Source of the DNA: Comamonas sp.
Lineage (GTDB): Bacteria; Pseudomonadota; Gammaproteobacteria; Burkholderiales; Burkholderiaceae_C
Direction: 5' to 3'
NCBI GenBank assembly: GCA_031277805.1
Contig: JAITLR010000007.1
Span: 310,001-374,000 of the forward strand
Length of the DNA: 64,000 nucleotides
Shown: positions 52,792-62,474 of the stretch, in pieces
Position numbering within the stretch: the first letter of the stretch is position 1
Layout of the letters: the number at the start of each line of letters is the position of its first letter
Position numbers and translations under genes: made by a program
The notes under the pieces: model-generated
The model's input: only the letters and a program-made list of their open reading frames with translations
Database searches by the model: none
Told to the model about the DNA's origin: nothing

Positions 52792-54135
52792 ATGAATTCA
52801 ATGTTTGAAACTCAAAAGCCAATGACCGCGCCGCATGTGTGGGATGTTGGGGCGCTATGCCACGCCATTGGCGATGCTTTGCAGGCGCGATTCAACCCTG
52901 TAGCGGTGCGCGGGGAGCTCAGTGGCTTCTCGCGCGCAGCCAGCGGGCATTGTTACTTCAACCTCAAGGACGCCAGTGGCCAGATTCGCTGCGCCATGTT
53001 TCGCCGTGCTGCAGAGCACGTGGGTTTCTCGCCACGCGATGGCGAACTGGTCGAGGTACGTGGGCGCCTGGGCGTCTATGAGCAGCGCGGCGATCTGCAA
53101 CTGGTCGTTGAAGCCATGCAGCGCGCAGGCCAGGGCGCGTTGTTCGAGCAGTTTCTGCGCCTCAAGGCCCAGTTGGAGGCAGAGGGCCTGTTCGATGCAG
53201 GGCGCAAGCGCGGTCTGCCGCCGCTGCCGCGTGGCATTGGCGTGGTGACTTCGCTGGGCGCGGCTGCTTTGCACGATGTGATCACGGCCCTGCGCCGCCG
53301 TGTGCCGCATATTCCCGTGGTCATTGTTCCGGCTCTGGTGCAAGGTGCGCAGGCTCCGCAGTCACTGGTGCAGGCGCTATCAAAGATGTATCGTCTGGCG
53401 CAAGCTGGGCAAGCGCTGGAGGGTGATTTGGCCAAAAAATCTGGCCAAGCTGTCATCGACACCATCTTGCTGGTACGTGGCGGCGGCTCGTTGGAAGACC
53501 TCTGGGCTTTCAACGACGAGCAACTGGCTCGCACCATTGTGCAAAGCCCTGTGCCGCTGATCAGCGGCGTGGGCCACGAGACCGATTTCACCATCGCCGA
53601 TTTCTGTGCCGACCTGCGTGCGCCCACACCCACGGCTGCGGCCGAGCTGGTGGCGCAGCCGCGTGAAGTCTGGCTGGGGGCTCTGGAACTGATGCAGGAC
53701 AGGCTGGACAATGCGGTGCAGCGCATGCTGGATCGCCAGGCCCAGCGCCTGGATCTGGCTGGCCAGCGCCTGGGCAGGCCAAGCCAGCAACTGGCGCGTG
53801 AACAATTGCAGCTATCACGCCATGCCCAGCGTCTGCGTCACGCCATGCTCATCAAGTTGCAGCATAAAGCGCAGAACCTGCAAACGCTGGAGGCCGGTTT
53901 GCCGCAAATTTTGCAGCGCAGCCTGGAGCGGCAGAATCAGCAATTGGACCGCATGGATCTGCGCCTGCAACTGCTGGACCCGCGGCTGGTGCTGCAGCGC
54001 GGCTATGCCCTGCTGACAGATGATGGCGGCAAGCCCGTGACACAGGTAGCGCAGGCGCCAGCCGGTAGTGCGCTCAAGGCGCAGTTATCCGACGGCTCGC
54101 TTGATCTGGTCGTGACCCCGCCGCGCCTGCTGTAG
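52792..54135 (+). CDS. xseA: Exodeoxyribonuclease VII large subunit
   Basis: 447 residues. N-terminal OB fold (FNPVAVRGELSGFSRAASGH; GQIRCAMFRR), then the catalytic core with GIGVVTSLGAAALHDVITAL, DTILLVRGGGSLEDLWAFND and ISGVGHETDFTIADFCADL, followed by a long C-terminal coiled coil rich in Gln and Leu. Degrades single-stranded DNA from both ends with XseB, which is not in the window. Start at ATG 52792; internal ATGs at codons 4 and 11 are alternatives. Confidence 0.96.
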   Translation: MNSMFETQKPMTAPHVWDVGALCHAIGDALQARFNPVAVRGELSGFSRAASGHCYFNLKDASGQIRCAMFRRAAEHVGFSPRDGELVEVRGRLGVYEQRGDLQLVVEAMQRAGQGALFEQFLRLKAQLEAEGLFDAGRKRGLPPLPRGIGVVTSLGAAALHDVITALRRRVPHIPVVIVPALVQGAQAPQSLVQALSKMYRLAQAGQALEGDLAKKSGQAVIDTILLVRGGGSLEDLWAFNDEQLARTIVQSPVPLISGVGHETDFTIADFCADLRAPTPTAAAELVAQPREVWLGALELMQDRLDNAVQRMLDRQAQRLDLAGQRLGRPSQQLAREQLQLSRHAQRLRHAMLIKLQHKAQNLQTLEAGLPQILQRSLERQNQQLDRMDLRLQLLDPRLVLQRGYALLTDDGGKPVTQVAQAPAGSALKAQLSDGSLDLVVTPPRLL

Positions 54136-54484
54136 GGCTGCAGACATAGGTTGCTGATACCGGTAAGCCCCTTGGGGCGGCGCTGGCTTCTACATCAGTT
54201 CACTTTTGCGCAAGACGCGCCCAATGGGCGCAATCCCCATGGGCATCGGCTGCAGGTGGTGAGCGAATGCTTTCATAGCGTCATGCAATAGTCTTGTTGA
54301 ACGGCGACCATGGGCTTATTTGTTCCTACAATGGGCCGGTTGGTGCAATACTTGACGGCTGTAGTACAGCAATAGGCCCGCTGCCTGGCGGGCACTCAAG
54401 CAGACACAACGGCTTTATCGCCTGCGGCTTCGCCTCTTGTCGATGCGATGTCGCACCACAATTTCAACCACGAGGAAAACCATC
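54136..54484. other. Intergenic region upstream of sodB
   Basis: About 350 bp. Hairpins GCCCC-TT-GGGGC (54167-54178, weak xseA terminator candidate), GCTGTAGTACAGC (54358-54370) and GCCCGC-TGCCTG-GCGGGC (54376-54393) occur. TACAAT near 54326 could be a -10 element but lacks a well-spaced -35. The last two hairpins lie in the likely sodB leader. Confidence 0.45.
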
Positions 54485-55066
54485 ATGGAACGCACTCTGC
54501 CCCCACTGCCTTACGCCATCGACGCCCTGGCTCCTGCCTACAGCCAGGAAACTCTGGAGTACCACCACGGCAAGCACCACAATGCTTATGTGGTCAAGCT
54601 CAATGAGCTGCAAGTGGGCACCGAGTTTGAAAACATGGAACTGGAAGAAGTCATCAAGAAGTCTTCCGGCGGTATCTACAACCAGGCCGCCCAGATCTGG
54701 AACCACACTTTCTTCTGGAACTGCATGACTCCCAACGGCGGTGCAGAACCCACAGGCGCCCTGGCTGATGCCATCAACAAGAAGTGGGGTTCCTACGCCG
54801 AGTTCAAGAAGGCTTTCGTGGCTTCCGCCGTGGGCAACTTCGGCTCCGGCTGGACATGGCTGGTGAAGAAGGCCGATGGCTCCGTCGACATCGTCAACAT
54901 GGGCGCTGCCGGCACCCCTCTGACCACTGGCGACAAGGCTCTGCTGACCGTGGACGTCTGGGAACACGCCTACTACATCGACTATCGCAACGCACGTCCC
55001 AAGTTTGTCGAAACCTTCTTCGACAAGCTGGTGAACTGGAAGTTTGCTGAAGCCAACTTCGCTTGA
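54485..55066 (+). CDS. sodB: Iron/manganese superoxide dismutase
   Basis: 193 residues from ATG 54485 (MERTLPPLPYAIDALAPAYS), preceded by GAGGAAAACC. Metal ligands are visible: His in YHHGKHHNAYV near 27, His in NHTFFWNCM near 75, and Asp and His in DVWEHAYYIDYRNARP near 157. The Ala/Gln pattern GAEPTGALADAINKKWGS and GSGWTWLV fit iron-type SodB. No signal peptide, so cytoplasmic. Ends at a strong terminator. Confidence 0.97.
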   Translation: MERTLPPLPYAIDALAPAYSQETLEYHHGKHHNAYVVKLNELQVGTEFENMELEEVIKKSSGGIYNQAAQIWNHTFFWNCMTPNGGAEPTGALADAINKKWGSYAEFKKAFVASAVGNFGSGWTWLVKKADGSVDIVNMGAAGTPLTTGDKALLTVDVWEHAYYIDYRNARPKFVETFFDKLVNWKFAEANFA

Positions 55067-55118
55067 TCGCTGATTGGCAGGCCGAGGCTGTTGGACAGCC
55101 GCAGCTCGCCGGCGTGAA

Positions 55119-55142
55119 AAAGGCCCGCTCATGCGGGCCTTT
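55119..55142 (+). terminator. Rho-independent terminator after sodB
   Basis: AAAGGCCCGC, loop TCAT, GCGGGCCTTT: a perfect 10-bp stem 50 bp after the stop codon. Confidence 0.85.
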
Positions 55143-55318
55143 GGCATTTTAGGCCTGTGGTTTCAGATTTCCCCTGGGCCAGCGTCGAGCTTGACCAATC
55201 GCTGACGAACTTCGGCCTCCATGAGCAGAGTGCAACTGTTTTCATTGACCAGAAGCTCAGGGTTTCGATATGGTGGCCCCTTTTGTCCAGGTTTCGAGAT
55301 AGAGAGGGAGAGTCTTTG

Positions 55319-56662
55319 ATGCAGTGCCAGATACAGGCTGCGGAGTCCGTCCGAAGCGCACAGACATTGCCTGCCAACCGTATCGGAACGGTGTGCTCGG
55401 CCATCTTGCTGCTGAGTGCTTGCGCCAGTGCACCGATGGGCAAGGTCGGGCAGACCGACGATGCGAATCTGCAGGTCTCGGCTCTGGAGGCGTCCGGGCC
55501 ACTGCAACTGCCCTTTGACAGCGCCTATCGCTGGCTCAACTTTCCCATGTATCACAACGACACGGCACATGCCGTGGATCTGGGCGCCTTGCGCTGGCGC
55601 CCGGATACGCTGTTGCAGACCGCAAGCCGTTACCCGTTGCACGGCAGCGAATCCTGGCCCAAGGAACTGTATAGCCGCGCCTGGTATGTGTATGCCAAGC
55701 GCCTGGTTGATTGCCAGACCGGCCATGACGCAGAGATCAGCGAAGCGCTGCTGGATCGCAATGGACAGGTGCTGCTGGAGCGCCCCGCCCAATCGGCGCC
55801 CCGCATGATGACCGACAGGCGCGATGGCGCAAATCGCTGGCTGGGCAGCTCGGAGATCGGGCTGGCTTGTCTGGCTGCCAGCGATCCGAAGCTGCTTGAC
55901 CAGCGTCGCGAAGCCGCGCGTCAGCCTGCACCCAGGCTCAGCTACCTGCCCATCTCGGCACAGTTGCAGGACGATGCCGGGCTGTTGCGCTCCAAGCTGA
56001 GCTTTCAGATCGACCTGGCGAAGCTGCAGGCTGCAAAGCCCGGAGGTACGTCGGCCATGCTGGCCGATATCGCAAGGCAGCGTGCGCAGTGGCAGCGCGA
56101 GCTGCATGGCCCTGGCGCCGAGCTGCAAAGCGCAGCCGTACCGTGGCCAGATGCTGTCACTCGCAAGGCGCTGGAGGACAGAATCAATGCGCGCCATACC
56201 TTGCTGCCTTTCAAGGCACTGCCGAACGGTGAGTATGAGCGCTGGGAAGATGTACGCCGGCCCGAGCCTGTGCCCAAACCTCCAGAAGAAATGGAGGCCG
56301 GTGCGTTGAGAGATGCCGAAGTCGTGGCGCTGCGGCGTGGCAGCTGCCTGTCAGGTTCGGCGCTCAGCACGCAGTACCGCTGGTATGGCTGGCGCAGCGG
56401 GGAACTGCTGGGTGAGCGTGCCGCAAGTTTCGATGAAAGCCTGGCCAGCATTCAGCCTGCAGACAACTTCTGTCAGCAACTGAGCGCACTGGCTTCCGGC
56501 ATGGATGGCTCGCAGGACAAGGGCTCCAACGCCAATGAGCTATATGCCCAGGTGCAAAGCCGGGTAGAGCAACTGATGAAGGCCGAGCAGACGCCCGAAG
56601 TACGTGCTCAGATTCTGCTGACGCTGCGCAAGCTGCAGACCATTGATGGAGTGCAGCAATGA
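55319..56662 (+). CDS. Putative lipoprotein paired with the WG-repeat protein
   Basis: 447 residues. ATG 55319 follows GAGGGAGAG; the frame is open upstream but without a signal. The lipobox LLLSACAS near residues 30-37 predicts lipidation at Cys35 after a rather long n-region. The mature part is soluble, with Trp/Arg-rich segments (YRWLNFPMYHNDTAHAVDLG; QYRWYGWRSGELLGERAASF) and two isolated cysteines (RLVDCQTG, RRGSCLSG). No domain recognised. Its stop overlaps the next start by 4 bp (ATGA), so the two products are probably made together. Confidence 0.8.
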   Translation: MQCQIQAAESVRSAQTLPANRIGTVCSAILLLSACASAPMGKVGQTDDANLQVSALEASGPLQLPFDSAYRWLNFPMYHNDTAHAVDLGALRWRPDTLLQTASRYPLHGSESWPKELYSRAWYVYAKRLVDCQTGHDAEISEALLDRNGQVLLERPAQSAPRMMTDRRDGANRWLGSSEIGLACLAASDPKLLDQRREAARQPAPRLSYLPISAQLQDDAGLLRSKLSFQIDLAKLQAAKPGGTSAMLADIARQRAQWQRELHGPGAELQSAAVPWPDAVTRKALEDRINARHTLLPFKALPNGEYERWEDVRRPEPVPKPPEEMEAGALRDAEVVALRRGSCLSGSALSTQYRWYGWRSGELLGERAASFDESLASIQPADNFCQQLSALASGMDGSQDKGSNANELYAQVQSRVEQLMKAEQTPEVRAQILLTLRKLQTIDGVQQ

Positions 56663-59600
56663 ACAACAGCCAAGTCATGCAAAAAGATACCAAAGGACAA
56701 GCCGTCTTGAGCGAAATCAGGCGCCCAGCGGCCTACGCTGTACGCCAGTTGCTGGGAGGCCTGGCCGCAGGCACCTTGCTATACACCGCAGTTGGCTCTG
56801 CCCAGGCGCAGGCTGAGACAGACGACAGTTGCCTGCGCCCCGTGCAGGGCACAGCGTCGGCCATGGAGGAAATCTGTGCTTTCTCCGAAGGCCTGGCTGC
56901 TTTCAAGCTCGATGGTCTATGGGGTTATATGGACCGAGAGGGTAAGGTGCGGATTGCACCGCAGTTCAAGCAGGCCAGGGCTTTCTCGCAAGGGCTGGCA
57001 CCGGTGCTCAAGAACAAGGCCGACGAGAACTGCGACTGTGAGCAAGAGGATGATGACGGACATTGGGGCTTTGTCGATACCCAGGGGCAGTGGGCCATAG
57101 CGCCGAAGTTTGCCAATGCCACGCCTTTTTCCCAGGACTTGGCGGTTGTGTCCTGGTTTGTCCAGGGCAAGATCAACATGGGCTTTATCGACCGCAAGGG
57201 AGATTTCGCCATGCCCCACCGCTTTTACCGTGCGCAGCCCTTTAGAGGAGACAAGGCGCTGGTTGAACCCGGCAGCGATGACGTGCAGGCTTTTGTCGCG
57301 CGCAGCGGCCAGATTGTGGCCCTGCCCAAGCCGCCTGCCAGCCTGCCATCCGACACGCGTGTGAGCATCACTCAGGGCCGTGCCGAGCCGCAGCGGTGGC
57401 TGGCCGATCTGGAAATACCCGCGCGCTCCATCAGCATGCATGGCAAGGTGTTGCCGTTGACGCGGCAGCAGCGTTTCGAGAATCCGGTTTCGCCTGAAGC
57501 TGCCGTGATCTCGGTCTTTCAGAACCAATGGCGCAAAGGTCTGATGCACGAAAGCGGTCGCTGGCTGCAGCCGCCGGAGTTCAGTCGTCTGGGCGATTTT
57601 GAGAATGGGGTGGGCATTGGCGTGCGCGAGGCCAAGGTCAAAGCAGCTGTTCAATCCATTCGGTCTGGCAACCCAGGCCAGGCTCCAGCTGTCACACGGC
57701 CTGCGCCGCCGTCGGTGTGGGGGGGCGGCGGCAGCGAGTACTTTCTGGTCAGTGCCCAGGGGCGGTTGCTGACGCCAGCCTATGCAGAAATCCGGCGTGA
57801 GCGCGGTTTTTTTGTCGCCAAGAGCAGCGATGGCAAGGAAGTCCTGCTGCTTGGCGCACGTGGAGAGCGCTTGTCCGTGCTGAACTGCCAGAAGGACAGC
57901 TATTACCAGGCACGCGCACTGACTGCGGATGCCCAGGGTTGGAGTGCGCTCAATACCTGTGATGGCCAGCATTGGGTGCAGAGCCCCGAAGGACGCAGCT
58001 GGTCTGGCACCGGTCAGGTAGAGAGCCTGCGCGCAACCCCGAATATGGCGTTGCTGCGTTTCAAGGACGATGCCCAGATTTTCAGCCGACAGGGCAAGGC
58101 GCTGTTGAGCGCCAGCATGCGTGCCCAGCTCAAGGGGCTGGAGCGTGTCTGGCTTACTGCGGACGAGCAGAACCCGGCAGGTAAGGCGACACGCCCGCTG
58201 GCGGTTTTTGCCACCTATGTCCGAGGTAAGGATGGCGGCAGTGAAGCTGCACACCATGCATTGACTCCCACAGGGCGCTGGGTGCCGTTGCCAGCGGTGC
58301 GCAGTGTTGAGTGGTATGCCCCGCGCGATCCGCAGGAGCAGGCAGCGCCTGTTGTGCTGCGCACGGACGAAGGCATGGGTGTGATTGATGCGCAAGGGCA
58401 CTGGCTGCTCAAGCCCGAGCGCAACCGCAGCTTTTTCTCCATGCCTGGTGGCTGGGTGGGGCAGCGCGGGAAGGCATCCCAGCCCGATCTGCTGTGGAAT
58501 GCACGGGGTCAGAAAGTGGAGGTCAACCCTGGCGTGCGTGCCCATGCCGTGGCGGCAGGTCTGAACTGGCTGGAGCTGGAGGGGCGCTGGCAGCTGCTGG
58601 ATGCACAGCAGGCGCGTCTGCTGCCGCTTGACGGCCTGGATGGCGCGCAATTGCTGCAAGTAGCGGGCGGGCAAGTCATCATGGGCAAACGGGCTGGCGA
58701 AGATGAACAGGGGCGAGGCCTGAGCGCGTTGTATTCGGCCAGAGGGCAACGCCTTTCGTCCTGGCTGCGGCTCGATTACCTTCAACCCATTCTGGACGAC
58801 AGGAAGGTGCTGCATGGCTGGGTAGGCTCGCGCTCTGATGAGGCCGCGGGCACCTACTCCATACTGCTCTCGTCTCAAGGTAAACCGTTGACACGCTGGC
58901 TGCCGCTGAACATGCGGCCGGCTGAAGGTGAAGCCCTGGTGTTCTTTGGCAATGGCGATGGACAAGGCGTGATGACTCCGCAGGGCAAGGTGCTGCAGCC
59001 CGCGCTGTATGGTCAGGTTTCCATGGCCAAGCATCACTGGACCAGCGTCAGCGAGGGTAAATGGAAAGGCTTGCTTGATGGTCAAGGCCGCTGGCTGGCA
59101 GTGGTGGCCAATAGTGAAGGGTTTGATGCGCTGGCCAAACACAGCGTGGCGCGTCTGGGCAGTGCCTACGACGGTGATGGCGCGCTGGACCTCAATGGTC
59201 GTCACACCAGACGAGTGCAGGGCTCGGAGCTGGCGCTGGATGCTGCTGCATTGCCGCCCAAAACATGGCAGATCACTCCTTCGCCACTGTCTGCTGCCGA
59301 GCAGTGGACCGTGGATGATGGACTGCCATTGAACTGGTTTGTGCAGGGATTCGGAAAAAACGCTGTAGTGATAGACATGCAAGGCGTACAAAGACTGCAG
59401 GCAGTGGCTGCTCAGAGCTCGCTGCAGGTACTGCCTGGCTCCATCGCACGCCGTATGGAAGTGCAGGGCAGTGACGATGAAGATGGGCGAAACCAGACCG
59501 AGTTGCTGGATGCCAAGGCCCGACGCATTGCCGTCTTTGACAATGCTCGCCTGTCAGCCAATCGCGAGGCCCGTCTGAGTCTGCAAAGCGTGCAGCCGCT

Positions 59601-59955
59601 TCCGGACGAGCATCCACTGGCTCGCCCGTTGCTCAGGCGGCAAAGAGCCGTTGAGCAGGGTAGCAGCCAAGCCGCAGCCGGCAGTCCGCCCGCGCAGGAA
59701 CAGCAGCTGAGCCTGGTTGATGAGCGTGATGGTCGAATTCTGGGTGGCGGCTTTGATGCACTGGGCCAGTTGCGTGAAGGCCGTGCGTTCGTCAGCCATA
59801 TGGGCAATCTGGGCGTGGTGAATGCGCAGGGCGAACTGGTCGTGCAAAGCGCCTGGCGCTGCGGCACGACGGCCGTGCTCTTGAATCAGGCGGGCGAGAT
59901 CCACTGGCCGCCGGAATTGAGTGGCAAGGCCGGGCAGGCTTGCCCCAAGCCTTGA
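56659..59955 (+). CDS. Giant WG-repeat envelope protein, 1098 residues
   Basis: Long repeat protein. A late hydrophobic stretch (AVRQLLGGLAAGTLLYTAVGSAQAQAE, about 28-54) acts as a signal peptide despite a 25-residue n-region. Repeats of WG type follow, each a strand pair around G-x-(W/Y)-G-(F/Y)-(V/I/M)-D-(R/T)-x-G: LWGYMDREGKVRIAPQFKQA, HWGFVDTQGQWAIAPKF and NMGFIDRKGDFAMPHRF are the clearest, and later copies are degenerate (GVIDAQGHWLLKPE, GVMTPQGKVLQPALY, LGVVNAQGELVVQSAW). A DENCDCEQEDDDG loop is unusually acidic. The function of WG-repeat proteins is largely unknown. Probably secreted to the periplasm or outer surface and partnered with the preceding lipoprotein. Confidence 0.88.
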   Translation: MNNSQVMQKDTKGQAVLSEIRRPAAYAVRQLLGGLAAGTLLYTAVGSAQAQAETDDSCLRPVQGTASAMEEICAFSEGLAAFKLDGLWGYMDREGKVRIAPQFKQARAFSQGLAPVLKNKADENCDCEQEDDDGHWGFVDTQGQWAIAPKFANATPFSQDLAVVSWFVQGKINMGFIDRKGDFAMPHRFYRAQPFRGDKALVEPGSDDVQAFVARSGQIVALPKPPASLPSDTRVSITQGRAEPQRWLADLEIPARSISMHGKVLPLTRQQRFENPVSPEAAVISVFQNQWRKGLMHESGRWLQPPEFSRLGDFENGVGIGVREAKVKAAVQSIRSGNPGQAPAVTRPAPPSVWGGGGSEYFLVSAQGRLLTPAYAEIRRERGFFVAKSSDGKEVLLLGARGERLSVLNCQKDSYYQARALTADAQGWSALNTCDGQHWVQSPEGRSWSGTGQVESLRATPNMALLRFKDDAQIFSRQGKALLSASMRAQLKGLERVWLTADEQNPAGKATRPLAVFATYVRGKDGGSEAAHHALTPTGRWVPLPAVRSVEWYAPRDPQEQAAPVVLRTDEGMGVIDAQGHWLLKPERNRSFFSMPGGWVGQRGKASQPDLLWNARGQKVEVNPGVRAHAVAAGLNWLELEGRWQLLDAQQARLLPLDGLDGAQLLQVAGGQVIMGKRAGEDEQGRGLSALYSARGQRLSSWLRLDYLQPILDDRKVLHGWVGSRSDEAAGTYSILLSSQGKPLTRWLPLNMRPAEGEALVFFGNGDGQGVMTPQGKVLQPALYGQVSMAKHHWTSVSEGKWKGLLDGQGRWLAVVANSEGFDALAKHSVARLGSAYDGDGALDLNGRHTRRVQGSELALDAAALPPKTWQITPSPLSAAEQWTVDDGLPLNWFVQGFGKNAVVIDMQGVQRLQAVAAQSSLQVLPGSIARRMEVQGSDDEDGRNQTELLDAKARRIAVFDNARLSANREARLSLQSVQPLPDEHPLARPLLRRQRAVEQGSSQAAAGSPPAQEQQLSLVDERDGRILGGGFDALGQLREGRAFVSHMGNLGVVNAQGELVVQSAWRCGTTAVLLNQAGEIHWPPELSGKAGQACPKP

Positions 59956-60087
59956 GTACAGGAAAAGGGTGGAGGGAGATGGTCTCCGCCCTCTCAATGG
60001 AGGATGCGCCGCGGGTCAAGGTGGGCTTGTTTTCGCTTCCGCCATGAGCGATCAACGCTCGTCGCCATGTTCTTGGCGCTTCACAAG

Positions 60088-60648
60088 TCAATCCTGGTCC
60101 AGCAGTCCAAGCAGAAATTCCTCACGATCCTGGTCAATGCTGTCTGCCGAACACTGCAGACAGGATTCAAAGTTGGGTGCAACCCACTGTATCTCATCGG
60201 GGTCGTGCACATAGGCAATGATCTGTCCAGCAGACCCTTCTGCGCCAGGATGCTTGTCGACCAGCAGCACGATATCTCCATAGAAACTGGCAAATGGCAG
60301 CCAGCCTGCATGCCACCAGTGACCAGTGAGCCGCTTGTCGGCACTGGCCGGTCCGGCCAGGTCCCACATGCGCTGGGCACGCTTTTCCATGTTGCGAGCC
60401 TGGACCAGGGCCTGCTTTGGTGTCAGAAGTTCCAGCGCATCCACAAAGCCAGGACGCTGAAACATCGGCTGCTCGCCATTGCTTCCCTCGGTGATACGCC
60501 AAATGGCTGCCAGTGCCGGGTCCAGTGGACCGAGGGTTGCAGCCAGCTCGGTCAGGTCTGCTTCGGTGGCAGGACGCTTGCACTCAAACGGCAACCGATA
60601 TTCGGCATACACGGTCTGGAGGTGTTGCAGGTATTGCTCGGGTGTCAT
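60088..60648 (-). CDS. SMI1/KNR4 (SUKH)-family protein
   Basis: 186 residues from ATG 60648 (MTPEQYLQHLQTVYAEYRLP); the frame could start at a TTG 12 bp earlier. The SUKH pattern is visible: EADLTELAATLGPLDPALAAI at the N-terminus, then WRITEGSNGEQP, and later HAGWLPFASFYGDIVLLVDKH with IIAYVHDPDEIQWVAPNFES. SUKH domains often serve as immunity proteins to secreted toxins, but stand-alone housekeeping versions exist and no toxin gene is adjacent. Convergent with the WG-repeat gene. Confidence 0.8.
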   Translation of the reverse strand: MTPEQYLQHLQTVYAEYRLPFECKRPATEADLTELAATLGPLDPALAAIWRITEGSNGEQPMFQRPGFVDALELLTPKQALVQARNMEKRAQRMWDLAGPASADKRLTGHWWHAGWLPFASFYGDIVLLVDKHPGAEGSAGQIIAYVHDPDEIQWVAPNFESCLQCSADSIDQDREEFLLGLLDQD

Positions 60649-60660
60649 GGAATTTCTCAA

Positions 60661-60686
60661 GAAAAATACCCGCCTGAGGCGGGTAT
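60661..60686 (-). terminator. Terminator of the zinc-ribbon membrane protein gene
   Basis: ATACCCGCC-TGA-GGCGGGTAT is a 9-bp perfect stem at 60666-60686. On the minus strand it runs into TTTTTC, 70 bp after the stop of the gene at 60756. It separates that gene from the SUKH gene, which therefore is a distinct transcription unit. Confidence 0.85.
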
Positions 60687-60755
60687 GGGAGCAAGGGGTC
60701 TTGCATTGAAAAATGCCTACCTCCCTTGCCGGTACTGCGTGAGGAGCTATGCTTT

Positions 60756-62411
60756 TTATTTAAGCTTATAGCCGCACTCGCCGCAGAACATATCGTCTGC
60801 CGACACATGTGCGTGGCAGTTGGGGCAGTTTGGCGAGGCTGCAGTCTGACGGGCTTTTTCCTCCGCCTCGGCCTGTTCCTTGAGGCGTGCAGCTTCGCGC
60901 TCGGCGGCTTCTTGTTCCGCTTGGAGACGGGCTTGCTCCTGGGCGCGGGCCTCGGCGTCAGCCTGCTCGCGCAGGCGCGCTTGCTCAGCGGCCTGAACCT
61001 CTGCACGCTCGCGGGCTGCCTGTTCACGAGCAGCTCGCTCTGCGGCTTCAGCTTGCTCTCGTTGGCGGGCCTGCTCGGCTGCTTGTGCAGCGGCCCGGGC
61101 TTGCGCCTGCTGTTCGGCGGCTTGCTCTTCTGCTCGGGCTTGTGCTGCGGCCTCTGCTTCGGCAGCAGCGCGCAGGCGTGCTGCTTCCGTTTCTGCGGCA
61201 ACGCGAGCACGTTCGGCGGCCATGGCCTGCTCGCGTGCCATCGATTCGCCGTGAGCAGCATCCATGGGGGTGGCTGCGGCACTCACGCTGCCTGCGGTCA
61301 TTCCAGCGGCCGCTGCCACTGCGGTGCCATAAGAAGCCGTGGGCTGATGGGCTTCAGCGCTGTTGTAAGAAGCCGATGCGGTCGCAGCTGGCGTTGCAGC
61401 GGAATCATCGGCTGCCTTCTTGGCGGACAGGTCTTGGGCAGCCTGGCGAGCGCGCTCCTTGGCTTCCGTGGCCTTCTTGCGCACATCGCCCATGAAATCG
61501 TCGAGTACATCCTCCGCTTCGGAGTGGTCGAGGTTGCCGCGTGCCTGCAGGTAAATGAGATTCATGCCCATGATGCCCACCTGGGTCATCAGTGCGCCCA
61601 CCACGCAATACAGCACGCCCAGGCCTGCCGTCAGACCCCAGGTGTTACCGCCTGCGTACAGCATGCTCAGAGGGCTGACGCCGCGTCCGCCCATGCCTGC
61701 GGCCATTGCCACCATGGCATTGGAGTCTCCCATGATGGAGGTGCCCATGGCGGTCAGTGACAGACTGGCCGGCACCAGACCCGCGAACAGCATCACGCCG
61801 ATCAGCGAGAGGATGATGTAGAGCACCACCTCCATGAGGACCACCTCGATGAGGCGCTTGCGGGCAATGGCAATCACATTGCCCATCGCCGCCTTGACGG
61901 GCATGCCGCTCCACAGGGCGGGTGCCATCAGCGGGCCGATCACCCAGATCAAGGCCACCAGCGCGGCAGCAAACACCAGCACCAGAACGGGGTGGGCAAT
62001 GAAGGCAATGATGCCGCCGATAAAGGGAATCTTGCCGATGAAGTAGATGACGGCAGCCAGCAGCATGTAGACGATGAATGCCGCCATCATGGCCAGACCA
62101 ATGAGCAGAAACTTGGGCAGGCACAGCAGACCTGCCGATGCCGCAGCCGCAAAGGAGCGCACGGGCTGCTCCTTGGCCTTGTCCATCAGCATGATGCCCA
62201 CGCCGGAAAAACCGCCCATGAGCACGACAAACGCCACCAGCATCATGACCAGGGCCAGAATGCCTGGCAGCAACTGACCGAGAGAGATGACCAGGCCTGT
62301 AAGCAGCAAGGTCAGAAAAGCCAGCAGCAGCGGCCGCCATTGCGTCAGGCCTTCGGCGGCGCGGGCCAGCGTGCCGAAGCGGATATCTCCCAATGATTGA
62401 ACTTCTTTCAT
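60756..62411 (-). CDS. Membrane protein with long Ala/Glu/Gln/Arg helix and C-terminal zinc ribbon
   Basis: 551 residues. Residues about 28-300 hold six or so hydrophobic spans (LLLAFLTLLLTGLVISLGQL; GLAMMAAFIVYMLLAAVIYF; VVLMEVVLYIILSLIGVMLF). A Ser/Ala-rich linker follows at about 320-395. Residues 395-525 are a continuous Ala/Glu/Gln/Arg-rich helix, either a single stable helix or a coiled coil. The last 25 residues are a zinc ribbon, CPNCHAHVSADDMFCGECGY. Zinc ribbon and helix are predicted to be cytoplasmic. I know no characterised protein with this order. It follows the lipoprotein gene 63 bp downstream on the same strand. Confidence 0.85.
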   Translation of the reverse strand: MKEVQSLGDIRFGTLARAAEGLTQWRPLLLAFLTLLLTGLVISLGQLLPGILALVMMLVAFVVLMGGFSGVGIMLMDKAKEQPVRSFAAAASAGLLCLPKFLLIGLAMMAAFIVYMLLAAVIYFIGKIPFIGGIIAFIAHPVLVLVFAAALVALIWVIGPLMAPALWSGMPVKAAMGNVIAIARKRLIEVVLMEVVLYIILSLIGVMLFAGLVPASLSLTAMGTSIMGDSNAMVAMAAGMGGRGVSPLSMLYAGGNTWGLTAGLGVLYCVVGALMTQVGIMGMNLIYLQARGNLDHSEAEDVLDDFMGDVRKKATEAKERARQAAQDLSAKKAADDSAATPAATASASYNSAEAHQPTASYGTAVAAAAGMTAGSVSAAATPMDAAHGESMAREQAMAAERARVAAETEAARLRAAAEAEAAAQARAEEQAAEQQAQARAAAQAAEQARQREQAEAAERAAREQAARERAEVQAAEQARLREQADAEARAQEQARLQAEQEAAEREAARLKEQAEAEEKARQTAASPNCPNCHAHVSADDMFCGECGYKLK

Positions 62412-62474
62412 GTACCGTCCTGTTTTGAGGGTGGTTGATGTTTTTTCGAGTTGATCTGGAACCTGTTTGCGTTC

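Noticed and set aside
56917..59391. 824-codon open frame antisense to the WG-repeat gene
   Set aside because: Its length is striking, but the composition is His/Gln/Leu shadow and the sense strand has clear WG repeats and signal peptide.
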